A stretch of 64,000 bases of DNA from Macropodus opercularis (GCA_030770545.1 JAUCMP010000029.1:1426001-1490000); one strand, 5' to 3'. Shown: positions 37,779 through 49,615, counted from the stretch's first letter. Made by a program: numbers and translations. The notes: generated by a model not told the origin, from the letters alone.

Positions 37779-38455
37779 ATCGGGCACGTTGAAGGTGGTA
37801 TGGCCATAAGCGACGAACCTGTACCACATTATATCTTTTGAAGGTGACTATATTTCAGACTGTCACAACTATCTGCTCATCAATGACATATGTGTAACCA
37901 AGATGGAGAATCAACCAATGTTGCATTGAAAGAGAAAATAAAAGGCTTACAGCACCTGGTTTTCCCAGGCGGTCTCCCGTCCAAGTACTAGCCAGGCCCT
38001 ACCTTGCTTGGCTTCCGAGTTCAAATGAGATCGGGCACGTTGAAGGTGGTATGGCCGTAAGCGACAAAACTGTACCACATTATATCTTTTGAAGGCGACT
38101 ATATGTCAGACAGTCACGACTGTTACTTCATCAAGGTCATCTGCGTTACCAAAAAGGAGAATCACCCAATGTTGCGTTGAAAAATAACAGAAAAGGATTA
38201 CAGCACCTGGTATTCCCAGGCAATCTCCCGTCCAAGTACTAGCCAGGCCCTACCTTGCTTGGCTTCCGAGTTCGAATGAGATCGGGCACGTTGAAGGTGG
38301 TATGGCCGTAAGCGAGAAATTGTTACCTCATTACGTCATTTGAAGGCGACAACACGTCAGAATGTCATGACAGTCACGACTGTTACCTCATCAATGTCAT
38401 CTGTGTAACCAAGATGGAGAATCACCCAATGTTGCGTTGAAAGAGAAAAGAAAAG

Positions 38456-41340
38456 GCTTACAGCACCTGGTATTCCCAGGCGGTCTCCCGTCCAAGTACT
38501 AGCCAGGCCCTACCTTGCTTGGCTTCCGAGTTCGAATGAGATCGGGCACGTTGAAGGTGGTATGGCCGTAAGCGACAAGTTGTTACCTCAATATGTCTTT
38601 TGAAGGCGACAACACGTCAGAATGTCATCACAGTCACGACTGTTACCTCATCAAGGTCATCTGTGTATCCAATATGGAGAATCACCAAATGTTGCGTTGA
38701 AAAATAACAGAAAAGGCTTACAGCACCTGGTATTCCCAGGCAGTCTCCCGTCCAAGTACTAGCCAGGCCCTACCTTGCTTGGCTTCCGAGGTCGAATGAG
38801 ATCGGGCACGTTGAAGGTGGTATGGCCGTAAGCAAGTAATTGTTACCTCATTACGTCATTTGAAGGCGACAACACGTCAGAATGTCATGACAGTCACCAC
38901 TGTTACCTCATCAAGGTCATCTGCGTTACTAAAAAGGAGAATCACCTAATGTTGCGTTGAAAAATAACAGAAAAGGCTTACAGCACCTGGTATTCCCAGG
39001 CAGTCTCCCGTCCAAGTACTAGCCAGGGCCTACCTTGCTTGGCTTCAAGTTCGAATGAGATCGGGCACGTTGAAGGTGGTATGGCCGTAAGCGACAAACC
39101 TGTACCATATTATATCTTTTGAAGGTGACTATTCGTCAGACTGTCACAAGTATCTGCTCATCAAGGACATATGTGTAACCAAGATGGAGAATCACCCAAT
39201 GTTGCGTTGAAAGAGAAAAGAAAAGGCTTACAGCACCTGGTATTCCCAGGCGGTCTCCCGTCCAAGTACTAGCCAGGCCCTACCTTGCTTGGCTTCCGAG
39301 TTCGAATGAGATCGGGCACGTTGAAGGTGGTATGGCCGTAAGCGACAAGTTGTTACCTCAATATGTCTTTTGAAGGCGACAACACGTCAGAATGTCATCA
39401 CAGTCACGACTGTTACCTCATCAAGGTCATCTGTGTATCCAATATGGAGAATCACCAAATGTTGCGTTGAAAAATAACAGAAAAGGCTTACAGCACCTGG
39501 TATTCCCAGGCAGTCTCCCGTCCAAGTACTAGCCAGGCCCTACCTTGCTTGGCTTCCGAGGTCGAATGAGATCGGGCACGTTGAAGGTGGTATGGCCGTA
39601 AGCAAGTAATTGTTACCTCATTACGTCATTTGAAGGCGACAACACGTCAGAATGTCATGACAGTCACCACTGTTACCTCATCAAGGTCATCTGCGTTACT
39701 AAAAAGGAGAATCACCTAATGTTGCGTTGAAAAATAACAGAAAAGGCTTACAGCACCTGGTATTCCCAGGCAGTCTCCCGTCCAAGTACTAGCCAGGGCC
39801 TACCTTGCTTGGCTTCAAGTTCGAATGAGATCGGGCACGTTGAAGGTGGTATGGCCGTAAGCGACAAACCTGTACCATATTATATCTTTTGAAGGTGACT
39901 ATTCGTCAGACTGTCACAAGTATCTGCTCATCAAGGACATATGTGTAACCAAGATGGAGAATCACCCAATGTTGCGTTGAAAGAGAAAAGAAAAGGCTTA
40001 CAGCACCTGGTATTCCCAGGCGGTCTCCCGTCCAAGTACTAGCCAGGCCCTACCTTGCTTGGCTTCCGAGTTCGAATGAGATCGGGCACGTTGAAGGTGG
40101 TATGGCCGTAAGCGACAAGTTGTTACCTCAATATGTCTTTTGAAGGCGACAACACGTCAGAATGTCATCACAGTCACGACTGTTACCTCATCAAGGTCAT
40201 CTGTGTATCCAATATGGAGAATCACCAAATGTTGCGTTGAAAAATAACAGAAAAGGCTTACAGCACCTGGTATTCCCAGGCAGTCTCCCGTCCAAGTACT
40301 AGCCAGGCCCTACCTTGCTTGGCTTCCGAGGTCGAATGAGATCGGGCACGTTGAAGGTGGTATGGCCGTAAGCAAGTAATTGTTACCTCATTACGTCATT
40401 TGAAGGCGACAACACGTCAGAATGTCATGACAGTCACCACTGTTACCTCATCAAGGTCATCTGCGTTACTAAAAAGGAGAATCACCTAATGTTGCGTTGA
40501 AAAATAACAGAAAAGGCTTACAGCACCTGGTATTCCCAGGCAGTCTCCCGTCCAAGTACTAGCCAGGGCCTACCTTGCTTGGCTTCAAGTTCGAATGAGA
40601 TCGGGCACGTTGAAGGTGGTATGGCCGTAAGCGACAAACCTGTACCATATTATATCTTTTGAAGGTGACTATTCGTCAGACTGTCACAAGTATCTGCTCA
40701 TCAAGGACATATGTGTAACCAAGATGGAGAATCACCCAATGTTGCGTTGAAAGAGAAAAGAAAAGGCTTACAGCACCTGGTATTCCCAGGCGGTCTCCCG
40801 TCCAAGTACTAGCCAGGCCCTACCTTGCTTGGCTTCCGAGTTCGAATGAGATCGGGCACGTTGAAGGTGGTATGGCCGTAAGCGACAAGTTGTTACCTCA
40901 ATATGTCTTTTGAAGGCGACAACACGTCAGAATGTCATCACAGTCACGACTGTTACCTCATCAAGGTCATCTGTGTATCCAATATGGAGAATCACCAAAT
41001 GTTGCGTTGAAAAATAACAGAAAAGGCTTACAGCACCTGGTATTCCCAGGCAGTCTCCCGTCCAAGTACTAGCCAGGCCCTACCTTGCTTGGCTTCCGAG
41101 GTCGAATGAGATCGGGCACGTTGAAGGTGGTATGGCCGTAAGCAAGTAATTGTTACCTCATTACGTCATTTGAAGGCGACAACACGTCAGAATGTCATGA
41201 CAGTCACCACTGTTACCTCATCAAGGTCATCTGCGTTACTAAAAAGGAGAATCACCTAATGTTGCGTTGAAAAATAACAGAAAAGGCTTACAGCACCTGG
41301 TATTCCCAGGCAGTCTCCCGTCCAAGTACTAGCCAGGGCC
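38456..41340. repeat. 770-bp higher-order repeat of three 5S units, about 3.7 copies
   Basis: The period is exactly 770 bp: gene left ends 38456, 39226, 39996 and 40766 start each unit, and TGTACCATATTATATC recurs at 39101, 39871 and 40641. The units look identical to the base, including the rare GACTATTCGTCAG and CAGTCACCAC variants. This is much fresher than the rest of the array. Confidence 0.9.
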
Positions 41341-43589
41341 TACCTTGCTTGGTTTCCGAGTTCGAATGAGATCGGGCACGTTGAAGATGGTATGGCCGTA
41401 AGCGAGAAATTGTTACCTTATTATGTCTTTTAAAGGCGACTATATGTCAGACTGTCACAACTATCTGCTCATCAAGGACATATGTGTAACCAAGATGGAG
41501 AATCACCCAATGTTGCGTAAAAAGAGAAAAGAAAAGGCTTACAGCACCTGGTATTCCCAGGCGGTCTCCCGTCCAAGTACTAGCCAGGCCCTACCTTGCT
41601 TGGCTTCCGACTTCGAATGAGATCGGGCACGTTGAAGGTGGTATGGCCGTAAGCGACAAGTTGTTACCTCAATATGTCTTTTGAAGGCGACAACACGTCA
41701 GAATGTCATCACAGTCATGACTGTTACCTCATCAAGGTCATCTGTGTAACCAATATAGAGAATCACCAAATGTGGCGTTGAAAAATAACAGAAAAGGCTT
41801 ACAGCACCTGGTATTCCCAGGCGGTCTCCCGTCCAAGTACTAGCCAGGCCCTACCTTGCTTGGCTTCCGAGTTCGAATGAGATCGGGCACGTTGAAGGTG
41901 GTATGGCCGTAGGCGACAAACCTGTACCACATTATATCTTTTGAAGGCGACTATATGTCAGACTGTCACTACTATCTGCTCATCAAGGACATATGTGTAA
42001 CCAAGATGGAGAATCACCCAATGTTGCATTGAAAGAGAAAATAAAAGGCTTACAGCACCTGGTATTCCCAGGCAGTCTCCCGTCTAAGTACTAGCCAGTC
42101 CCTACCTTGCTTGGCTTCCGAGTTTGAATGAGATCGGGCACGTTGAAGGTGGTATGGCCGTAAGCGAGAAATTGTTACCTCATTACGTCATTTGAAGGTG
42201 ACAACACGTCAGAATGTCATGACAGTCACGACTGTTACTTCATCAAGGTCATCTGCGTTACCAAAAAGGAGAATCACCCAATGTTGTGTTGAAAAATAAC
42301 AGAAAAGGCTTACAGCACCTGGTATTCCCAGGCAGTCTCCCGTCCAAGTACTAGCCATGCCCTACCTTACTTGGCTTCCGAGTTCGAATGAGATCGGGCA
42401 CGTTGAAGGTTGTATGGCCGTAAGCGAGAAATTGTTACCTTATTATGTCTTTTGAAGGCGACTATATGTCAGACTGTCACAACTATCTGCTCATCAATGA
42501 CATATGTGTAACCAAGATGGAGAATCACCCAATGTTGCATTGAAAGAGAAAAGAAAAGGCTTACAGCACCTGGTATTCCCGGGCAGTCTCCCGTCCAAGT
42601 ACTAGCCAGGCCCTACCTTCCGTGGCTTCCGAGGTCGAATGAGATCGGGCACGTTGAAGGTGGTATGGCCGTAAGCGACAAAACTGTACCACATTATATC
42701 TTTTGAAGGCGACTATATGTCAGACTGTCACAACTATCTGCTCATCAAGGACATATGTGTAACCAAGATGGAGAATCACCCAATGTTGTGTTGAAAGAGA
42801 AAAGAAAAGGCTTACAGCACCTGCTATTCACAGGCGGTCTCCCGTCCAAGTACTAGCCAGGCCCTACCTTGCTTGGCTTCCGAGTTCGAATGAGATCGGG
42901 CACGTTGAAGGTGGTATGGCCGTAAGCGACAAATTGTTACCTCAATATGTCTTTTGAAGGCGACAACACGTCAGAATGTCATCACAGTCACGACTGTTAC
43001 CTCATCAAGGTCATCTGTGTAACCAATTAGGAGAATCACCAAATGTTGCGTTGAAAAATAACAGAAAAGGCTTACAGCACCTGGTATTCCCAGTCGGTCT
43101 CCCGTCCAAGTACTAGCCAGGCCCTACCTTGCTTGGCTTCCGAGGTCGAATGAGATCGGGCACGTTGAAGGTGGTATGGCCGTAAGCGAGAAATTGTTAC
43201 CTCATTACGTCATTTGAAGGCGACAAAACGTCAGAATGTCATGACAGTCACGACTGTTACCTCATCAAGGTCATCTGCGTTACCAAAAAGGAGAATCACC
43301 CAATGTTGCGTTGAAAAATAACAGAAAAGGCTTACAGCACCTGGTATTCCCAGGCGGTCTCCCGTCCAAGTACTAGCCAGGCCCTACCTTGCTTGGCTTC
43401 CGAGGTCGAATGAGATCGGGCACGTTGAAGGTGGTATGGCCATAAGCGACAAACCTGTACCACATTATATCTTTTGAAGGTGACTATATGTCAGAATGTC
43501 ATGACAGTCACGACTGTTACCTCATCAAGGTCATCTGCGTTACCAAAAAGGAGAATCACCCAATGTTGCGTTGAAAGAGAAAAGAAAAG

Positions 43590-43687
43590 GCTTACAGCAC
43601 CTGGAATTCCCAGGCGGTCTCCCGTCCAAGTACTAGCCAGGCCCTACCTTGCTTGGCTTCCGAGTTCAAATGAGATCGGGCATGTTG
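43590..43687 (-). pseudogene. 5S rRNA gene interrupted by Tx1-like LINE
   Basis: The gene runs from its RNA 3' end to GTTG at 43684-43687 (RNA positions 21-24) and stops at the LINE poly(A) end. The missing 5' part is present at the other side of the LINE, together with a repeat of the 41 bp before the break. Confidence 0.9.
43647..43687. repeat. Target-site duplication of Tx1-like LINE, left copy (41 bp)
   Basis: 5S gene sequence, RNA positions about 21-61, repeated at 49255-49295. Two bases differ between the copies (CAAATG against CGAATG, GCATGTTG against GCACGTTG). Long duplications are known for Tx1-type elements; the mismatches mean later change, or that two different 5S units flank the element. 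Confidence 0.7.
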
Positions 43688-43731
43688 TTTTTTTATTTTT
43701 TTTTTTTTTTATTTTATTTACAATCAATTAC
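43688..43731 (-). other. LINE 3' A-rich tail
   Basis: On the sense strand an A-rich tail interrupted by a few T bases joins the 5S gene directly. It marks target-primed reverse transcription from the nick at RNA position 20/21. Confidence 0.75.
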
Positions 43732-43760
43732 ATTTACATTACATTCATTTCAGAAAGTTA

Positions 43761-46700
43761 CTACGTTTTATGGAAAGTTAGCGCTTCTGCCCAACATTGC
43801 ATCACTTTGGTTGTAAACACTTGATTGAAAACATTTAGATTTTTCTTTTCCTTTAAATATGTATGCAGATTATCTCTATATAGTTCTGTTTTTCTATAGA
43901 AGATATCCCATACATTCAATATCATCTTTTCATTCTTTGCTATGTTTCGTCTTTCCCATATTGCACACTTCATTAGCATGATACATAGGTTGATGAACTT
44001 TTGGTTCCCACCACCCTCTTTCAAACCAAAGATTAATATTCTATCCCAGTCTGCCTCTTTGTCAACCTTGATCTCACCCAGACTCTTGAGCAAAGCCTTA
44101 TATTTACTCCGAAAAGATTCCAGTTTTTTACAGCGGAGGAAAAGATGCAGTATTCCTTCCTGTTCCATGTTACACACTTTACATATTGCACTCTGTGCTA
44201 CTCCTATTTTGAAAAGGATACGGTCTGTGAACACGACTCTGTGTCTGATTTTGTATTCCAGACATTCAAGTTTCGTGTCTACCCATCTCCCCTTCATATT
44301 TCTCCACATATCTTCTTCCTTAAGATCTTTAAATTCTCTGCACCAGTGTGCGTTTGCTTTTGGTTGAATGAAGATACTGTCTCTAAAAAATCCATAAAAC
44401 ACCTTAATTGTACTGTCCTTTAGCGTCCACATTTGTTCCTCTCTCTTTACCTGAATAACATCCTCCTCTTCCCCTTCATCTACTTTGTCTACTCTTTGTA
44501 GCCATTCTTTTGGTATTGCTTTTTGGATAATGTCATATTGGTTTTGGATGTCTTCTTTCCTGTAATCTTCCTGTGCTTCATCCATTTCATCTATGATGAC
44601 CTGCGTTGGTAAAAAACCATGTTTAACTTCATATAAGACATCTCTGACTTTTGTTATTCCTACTCTTAACCACTTTTGGTAGAACAGTTCTTTCTCATTT
44701 TCTTTAATGCTCATATTTAAGAACAGAGGCTGGTTCAGAATGCTTTCTCTTCTCTGTGGCCTATACGTAACACATTTCAGGAACTTTCCCCATGCTTTTA
44801 AAACTTCTCTGTAGAACTCTGGCATGCCGTTTGTCATCCATGCTCTAGTCTTCATCCATATTATACTGCTTTCCATGCTGTACCTCCCACCTTTATCCAG
44901 AAAGTACTGCATTGTTGTCTTCCATTCCACTTGTTTCGTGTTATCCACAAACTGTTTTATTATTTTGACTCTCAGCGCATCCCTTCTCTGTCTTATGTCC
45001 ATTAAGTTAATCCCTCCTTGTTCCGTTGTTCCTATTAGGGTCTTGTAAGCTATTCTTGATGGCTTCCCATCCCACATAAAGTTCAGCAAGCTTTTTTTAA
45101 TTCTTTTTTCTGCCCATGAAGGCATGTCCACTACGCTTAAGACATACCATATTTTGGATGTCAGTAGGGCGTTGATGAGTAAAACCTTCCCTTTTAGGTT
45201 TAGTGTTCTTAGTCGCCAGAATATCATTCTTTTTTCTATTGCTCCTATGAGATTATTCCACGACGTGTCTCTTGTTTTTTCTTCCTCTTTCCCTATGAAC
45301 ACCCCTAGGATCCTCATCTCCTCCACTTCTTTGAAGCAATACCCCTCTGTCAAACTCTCAACACCACCTAACTTCATGTATACTGTTTTCTCTTTATTAA
45401 TTCTGCTTCCTGATCCTAGGCAGTATTTTAGTACAGTCTTAGCATAGTCTCCTTTACACTTTCTTTATCTTTAACTATAACCGTTGTGTCATCCGCATAT
45501 TGATATGCTTTCATTTGCATTTTGTTTTGTTCTACATCCATGCCCATGATCTTATTGTTTTCTCTTATTGCTAAGCCTAAAGGCTCTGCCGCTAAAGAGT
45601 AGAGCATAGCAGACAATGGACATCCCTGTCTTATTGCTCTTGACATTTTGAAGCAATCAGTTAGAAACCCATTACATTTTATTTTTATTAAAGCATCCGT
45701 ATAAAGAATTTTTATCCACTTAATAAAGTTTTGCCCAAAATTGAATTTCTCTAAGATGTTAAATAAATATTGATGCTCTATTCTATCAAATGCTTTCTCA
45801 AAGTCTAAGCTAATAATATATCCCTTTGTGTTCTTTTCCTTCATATACCATAGCTTGTCTCTTATGCTCATTGTTATATCTGTTATATCTCTGCCTTTCA
45901 CCCCATATGCCTGATTTGTCTTTATTATTCCTGGGATCACCTTTTTCATACGATTAGCCAATACTTTGGCTAGAATTTTCAAATCTGTGTTCAACATTGT
46001 GATCGGCCTGTAGTTTGCCAAATCATTTTTTTCTCCCTTCCTTTTGTATATTAGCTTCATTAGCCCTATTTTTGTTCTTTCATATAGCTCCTCTTTGTCC
46101 AAAGTGTCTCTATATACAATATTTAACACCGGTATTAGTTCTTCTTTGAAGTGATGGTAAAATTCTCCCCCTAAACCATCAATGCCAGGACTTTACCTTT
46201 TCTTTAGTTCTTGAATGGCTTTTCCGATCTCACTGTCTCCTATTTCACCCTCACATTCTGCTTTATCCTTATCACTTATTTTTGATTTAATTAAGGTTGT
46301 TAGGTTTTGTTCTTCCTTTTCATTTACCCCCTCTGCTTTGAAAAGTTTTGCATAGAAGTGCTTTACTTCTCTCAGAATATCTCTATTATCTTTCACTATT
46401 TCCCCATTTTCTCCTTTTACTTCTTTTAGCATTTCTGCGCTTCCTCTTTGTCTTTCTAGGTCAAAAAAAAGAATTTTGTGCATTTCTCTCCCTCCACCAT
46501 GTATTGTATTTTGCTTCTCAATCTCGCCCCCTCATATTTTTGCTCTTCTATTGCTCTCAATTTTCCTTGTAATTCTTTGATTTTTTGAACATTTATTTTT
46601 TCCTTGTTCAGTTCTTGATCAATGTCTTTTTTGATCATGTTTTCTTGCTTATTCTTTTCTCTGTTCATCAGGGTGCAGTACCTGATAGTGAAGTTTTTGA

Positions 46701-47571
46701 TGAGATATTTCAAGTTTTCCCACCATATCCTTTTATCTTCCTTAAACATTCCGTCCTTTTTTGCAACTTTTATCATTCTTTTGATTTCTTGTGTATAATC
46801 CTCATACTTCAAAACTTCTATATTGAGCACCCACACTCCCGGCCCCTTCTGTACATAGCTTGGATTCAAAGAAAAGTAAACTAGCTTGTGATCACTCATG
46901 GTGTTGTCTTCATAATAAACCTTTTCTATAAGTTGTTCCGTGCTTCTGGTACTTAAGATGAAGTCCAGCCTGGATCTGTGTACCATGTTGTTTACTATTT
47001 GAACCCTTGAATATGCTCTTACTTCCTCATTCCTGTCCCTCCACACATCTATCATGTCATATTTAACCATCATGTCTATCAGCTCTTTGCGTCCGCCATC
47101 CGTGCGGAAGGTCATGCCATCAGCTATATCTTGCTTAGTAAATACTGTGTTAAAATCCCCTAGGAGTATTATATCTTTGGAGTCTTTCAAAACCTCACTT
47201 AGGTGTCTATAAAATATTTGTTTTTCCTTTTCCTCCCCCGGTGCGTGTATGTTGGCTATTAGTATTTCTCTGCCTTCATATTGTATACAAGCTATAATGC
47301 ATTTCCCTTTGTTATCTCTATATACAATCGAGCTACTTGTATACATGTCCATTGCCATTAGGAAGGCTACTCCACACCCTGTCCCTCTCTTGCTGTTGTT
47401 GAAGTAGATTCCTCCCGGCCACGCATTTATGAAAGTGTTCATTGTTTCATCTTTCCAGTTCGTCTCTTGTAATGCAATGATGTCTCTATCTTTGCATCTT
47501 TCTACTACATTTTCAAACTTTTTTCTGTTCATCAAACCCCTTGCATTAAAGGAAACACAGTTTGGAGTCAT
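43761..47571 (-). pseudogene. LINE ORF2: endonuclease-reverse transcriptase, broken
   Basis: Encodes the enzyme that nicks the target and copies element RNA there. Pieces: 47571-46456 holds the AP endonuclease, with FNARGL, the catalytic Glu in LQETNW, LGDFNT, and the final SDH; 46483-46193 continues in another frame; 46129-45428 holds the reverse transcriptase, with NYRPI, SLDFEKAFD, RQGCPLS and YADD (catalytic aspartates present); 45377-43761 holds the end of RT, the thumb region and a C-terminal C-x2-C-x8-H-x4-C motif (CKVCNMEQEGILHLFLRC). Breaks: a frameshift near 46460-46480 beside a run of eight A bases on the plus strand, an in-frame TAA near 46192 where a codon such as AAA would fit, and a frameshift near 45430-45450. 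The start at 47571 lies 20 bases after the ORF1 stop. Confidence 0.85.
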
Positions 47572-47591
47572 TATGATCCAGAAAAGGGCTT

Positions 47592-48911
47592 TCAGCCATC
47601 ATTTTCCTGTCTTCCTTCCCCGTTTTCTTCCAATAAGCTAAATTTGTTTAAATTTGTTAATCTACCTTTTTTAATTGCTTTCAATCTGACTGTCCCCATA
47701 TTTGGCATTGGTTTTAAGATTCTCCTTCTTATCTGATGTCCTGGTTTTTGTTTAATCGTGTCACTCGCTCCCTCCCCATTACTTCTGACCTGCGTTGCTT
47801 CTTGGATGACCTCAGTTCCCACTGCTTCACCCTGGTTGTCTGGAAGGCTCTGCTCCTCTTCCATCGGTGTCTCTCCTCTCATCTCTGTTGTTCTTGTTGC
47901 CTCCTGAATTGATCCTTGTTCCCCTGTCTCTGTTGTCTCGCTGTGCAATGCGTCTCGAATCCTCTGTTGCATCTGGTCATCTTTGTCTTTCGACGGGTCC
48001 TTGCTTGTCTCTGCTGATTTTTCCGGCTGGTCCTCATCTTCTTCTGATCTCTCTTCCAACTCGCGTTTCTCTCTACCCTGCAGGTGCTCTGCAGCTTCTG
48101 CGTTCCCTTGTGCTCCTTCTTGCTCCATCCAGCATTCACATTTATCTAAATTCTCTTTGCAATTCTCGCATGTGACCATGTTGCAGTTTTTTGTGAAGTG
48201 GCCTTGTTCTCCACATTTGTAGCACACGAAATTTGGACAATCTTTCATGATGTGATGCACACTTATGCACAGTCTGCAGGTTTTTTGTTGATGGCTGTGT
48301 AGAACTCTGAAATGTTGTATTCCATCTGCTGTGTCAAATTTTGTGCTATATGGTAGTGAGGCTATTGCGTCGGGGAATCTGACTTTTATGAATCTGGTAC
48401 CATCTTCAATGATCGTGCCTGGGTGGACTCTTCTGTTCAGCTTTGTTAAAGGCTCTACTCCCCAGCTTTTTAGCTTGTGGAGTACTTCTGCATCGTCAAT
48501 GTATGCAGGCAGATGCATGAATGAGACAACAAAATCTCTGTTTTGTAACTTTCTAATGGTAAAAGACTTGTCCTTAATTTGTATATCATCCTGCAGGTTT
48601 TCACAATCCTTTTCAGTCTCTAGTGTCAACTCGTATTCCTTATTTTGTCTTGGACGCAGAGCCAGGATCTTCCCATTGCCGATCCTTGCCGTCACTGCTT
48701 TAACGATCTCCATTACTTGTACATCCTCCGCTTCTTTAGAGGAAATGATCACAGTTGCTTCCTTGGTATATTTCTTTTCTTTCCTCATTGTTTTCGCCAT
48801 ATTTCCTTTTCTATTTCCGCTATTTGCTGCGTCATCACAAAATGGCTGTCGGATATCCATTTCCTCATTGTTCGCCGTTGATACCTCCATTGAAGAAGCG
48901 TCAGCAGCCAA
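47592..48911 (-). CDS. LINE ORF1: CCHC zinc-knuckle RNA-binding protein
   Basis: An intact frame of 439 codons. An acidic, flexible N-terminus (about residues 1-45) is followed by a basic stretch, then a region of about 130 residues that resembles the RNA-recognition part of Tx1-type ORF1 proteins in place and composition. Zinc knuckles follow at about residues 210-260: CRLCISVHHIMKDC, CYKCGEQGHFTKNC, and an incomplete third, CENCKENLDKC. The C-terminal third is highly charged (Glu/Gln/Lys rich) and ends basic. ORF1 proteins coat the element RNA and form the particle used for insertion. ORF2 starts 20 bases after its stop. The frame is open although ORF2 is broken, which suits a fairly young copy. 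Antisense ORFs of up to 204 codons here are shadows. Confidence 0.8.
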   Translation of the reverse strand: MAADASSMEVSTANNEEMDIRQPFCDDAANSGNRKGNMAKTMRKEKKYTKEATVIISSKEAEDVQVMEIVKAVTARIGNGKILALRPRQNKEYELTLETEKDCENLQDDIQIKDKSFTIRKLQNRDFVVSFMHLPAYIDDAEVLHKLKSWGVEPLTKLNRRVHPGTIIEDGTRFIKVRFPDAIASLPYSTKFDTADGIQHFRVLHSHQQKTCRLCISVHHIMKDCPNFVCYKCGEQGHFTKNCNMVTCENCKENLDKCECWMEQEGAQGNAEAAEHLQGREKRELEERSEEDEDQPEKSAETSKDPSKDKDDQMQQRIRDALHSETTETGEQGSIQEATRTTEMRGETPMEEEQSLPDNQGEAVGTEVIQEATQVRSNGEGASDTIKQKPGHQIRRRILKPMPNMGTVRLKAIKKGRLTNLNKFSLLEENGEGRQENDG

Positions 48912-49254
48912 GTCACAAGACCGGGCGATGGAAAGTTATTTGTGAGTAAAGAAGGAGAGACCCTGTACAGCCGCGACTGCCGGGGTGCTCGGAGAAAAAA
49001 GTAGAAAAAAAGATTATCGCTCGCCGGCCCGTGCTATGATAGCTGTCACTGTCACGCTGCCGTTGCACACTGACCGACTGCTACTTCTCCCCCGGTCAGC
49101 ATCAAACTGCCGGGGGGTGACTTAAACTCTTCTTAAAATGTAGCCAACTAGCTCTCAGGCCTGTGTTGATAAACAAAAAGATCCTATAAAGTACTGAAAC
49201 CCTGTCACTGCATCAGTGCTGCTTCACCTACTGAACGTCCGTAGCCCCGCCCTC
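48912..49254 (-). promoter_or_regulatory. LINE 5' UTR
   Basis: 343 bp between the 5S duplication and ORF1, G+C-rich near its middle (CCGGCCCG, and CCCCCGG with a later CCGGGGGG). LINE 5' UTRs carry an internal promoter; no specific motif is identified here. Confidence 0.45.
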
Positions 49255-49295
49255 CCTTGCTTGGCTTCCGAGTTCGAATGAGATCGGGCACGTTG
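49255..49295. repeat. Target-site duplication of Tx1-like LINE, right copy (41 bp)
   Basis: Second copy of the 5S segment at 43647-43687. It continues without a break into the rest of the gene, to 49315. Confidence 0.7.
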
Positions 49296-49592
49296 AAGGT
49301 GGTATGGCCATAAGCGAGAAATTGTTACCTTATTATGTCTTTTGAAGGCGACTATATGTCAGACTGTCACAGCTATCTGCTCATCAAGGACATATGTGTA
49401 ACCAAGATGGAGAATCACCCAATGTTGCGTTGAAAGAGAAAAGAAAAGGCTTACAGCACCTGGTATTCCCAGGCGGTCTCCCGTCCAAGTACTAGCCAGG
49501 CCCTACCTTGATTGGCTTCCGAGGTCGAATGAGATCAGGCATGTTGAAGGTGGAATGGCCGTAAGCGACAAATTGTTACCTCAATATGTCTT
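49255..49592 (-). rRNA. 5S rRNA gene array, segment 8 (remnant plus one copy)
   Basis: The RNA 5' remnant of the LINE-split gene (49255-49315), then a full gene at 49449-49566 whose upstream spacer is cut by the piggyBac element at TTAA 49593-49596. Confidence 0.93.
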
Positions 49593-49596
49593 TTAA

Positions 49597-49615
49597 CACT
49601 AGAAGTCCCAGAGAT
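49597..49615 (+). repeat. piggyBac left terminal inverted repeat
   Basis: CACTAGAAGTCCCAGAGAT directly after TTAA; exact inverse of 55651-55669. Confidence 0.92.

Larger units (their letters stand above)
37779..43687 (-). rRNA. 5S rRNA gene tandem array, segment 7 (23 copies plus one remnant)
   Basis: It starts with the RNA 5' remnant (37779-37811) of the gene split by the LTR element. Left ends of the following genes: 37945, 38196, 38456, 38716, 38976, 39226, 39486, 39746, 39996, 40256, 40516, 40766, 41026, 41286, 41537, 41797, 42048, 42308, 42559, 42810, 43070, 43330 and 43590 (the last split by a LINE). The copies at 38976, 39746 and 40516 are 117 bp, with GGCTTCAAGTTCG for GGCTTCCGAGTTCG, a one-base loss at the edge of box A. 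Confidence 0.95.
43688..49254 (-). mobile_element. Tx1-group (L1 superfamily) LINE inserted in a 5S rRNA gene
   Basis: A nearly full-length non-LTR retrotransposon of 5.57 kb on the minus strand: a 5' UTR (48912-49254), ORF1 with CCHC zinc knuckles, ORF2 with an AP endonuclease, reverse transcriptase and C-terminal Cys-His motif, a very short 3' UTR and an A-rich tail (T-rich at 43688-43731 on the plus strand). The two-ORF plan with a zinc-knuckle ORF1 and APE-type endonuclease fits the Tx1 branch of L1. That branch includes families known to target repeated RNA genes, with 5S genes among the reported targets (Mutsu, from memory). ORF2 is broken by two frameshifts and one stop, so this copy cannot move by itself. 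Confidence 0.85.

Noticed and set aside
48331..48945. 204-codon plus-strand ORF over LINE ORF1
   Set aside because: It is the shadow of the ORF1 frame, which has clear zinc knuckles on the other strand.
43647..49295. Tx1-like LINE lying between two unrelated 5S units without a true target duplication
   Set aside because: Possible given the two mismatches, but the right copy continues exactly where the left stops, which a simple duplication explains best; kept as a caveat.
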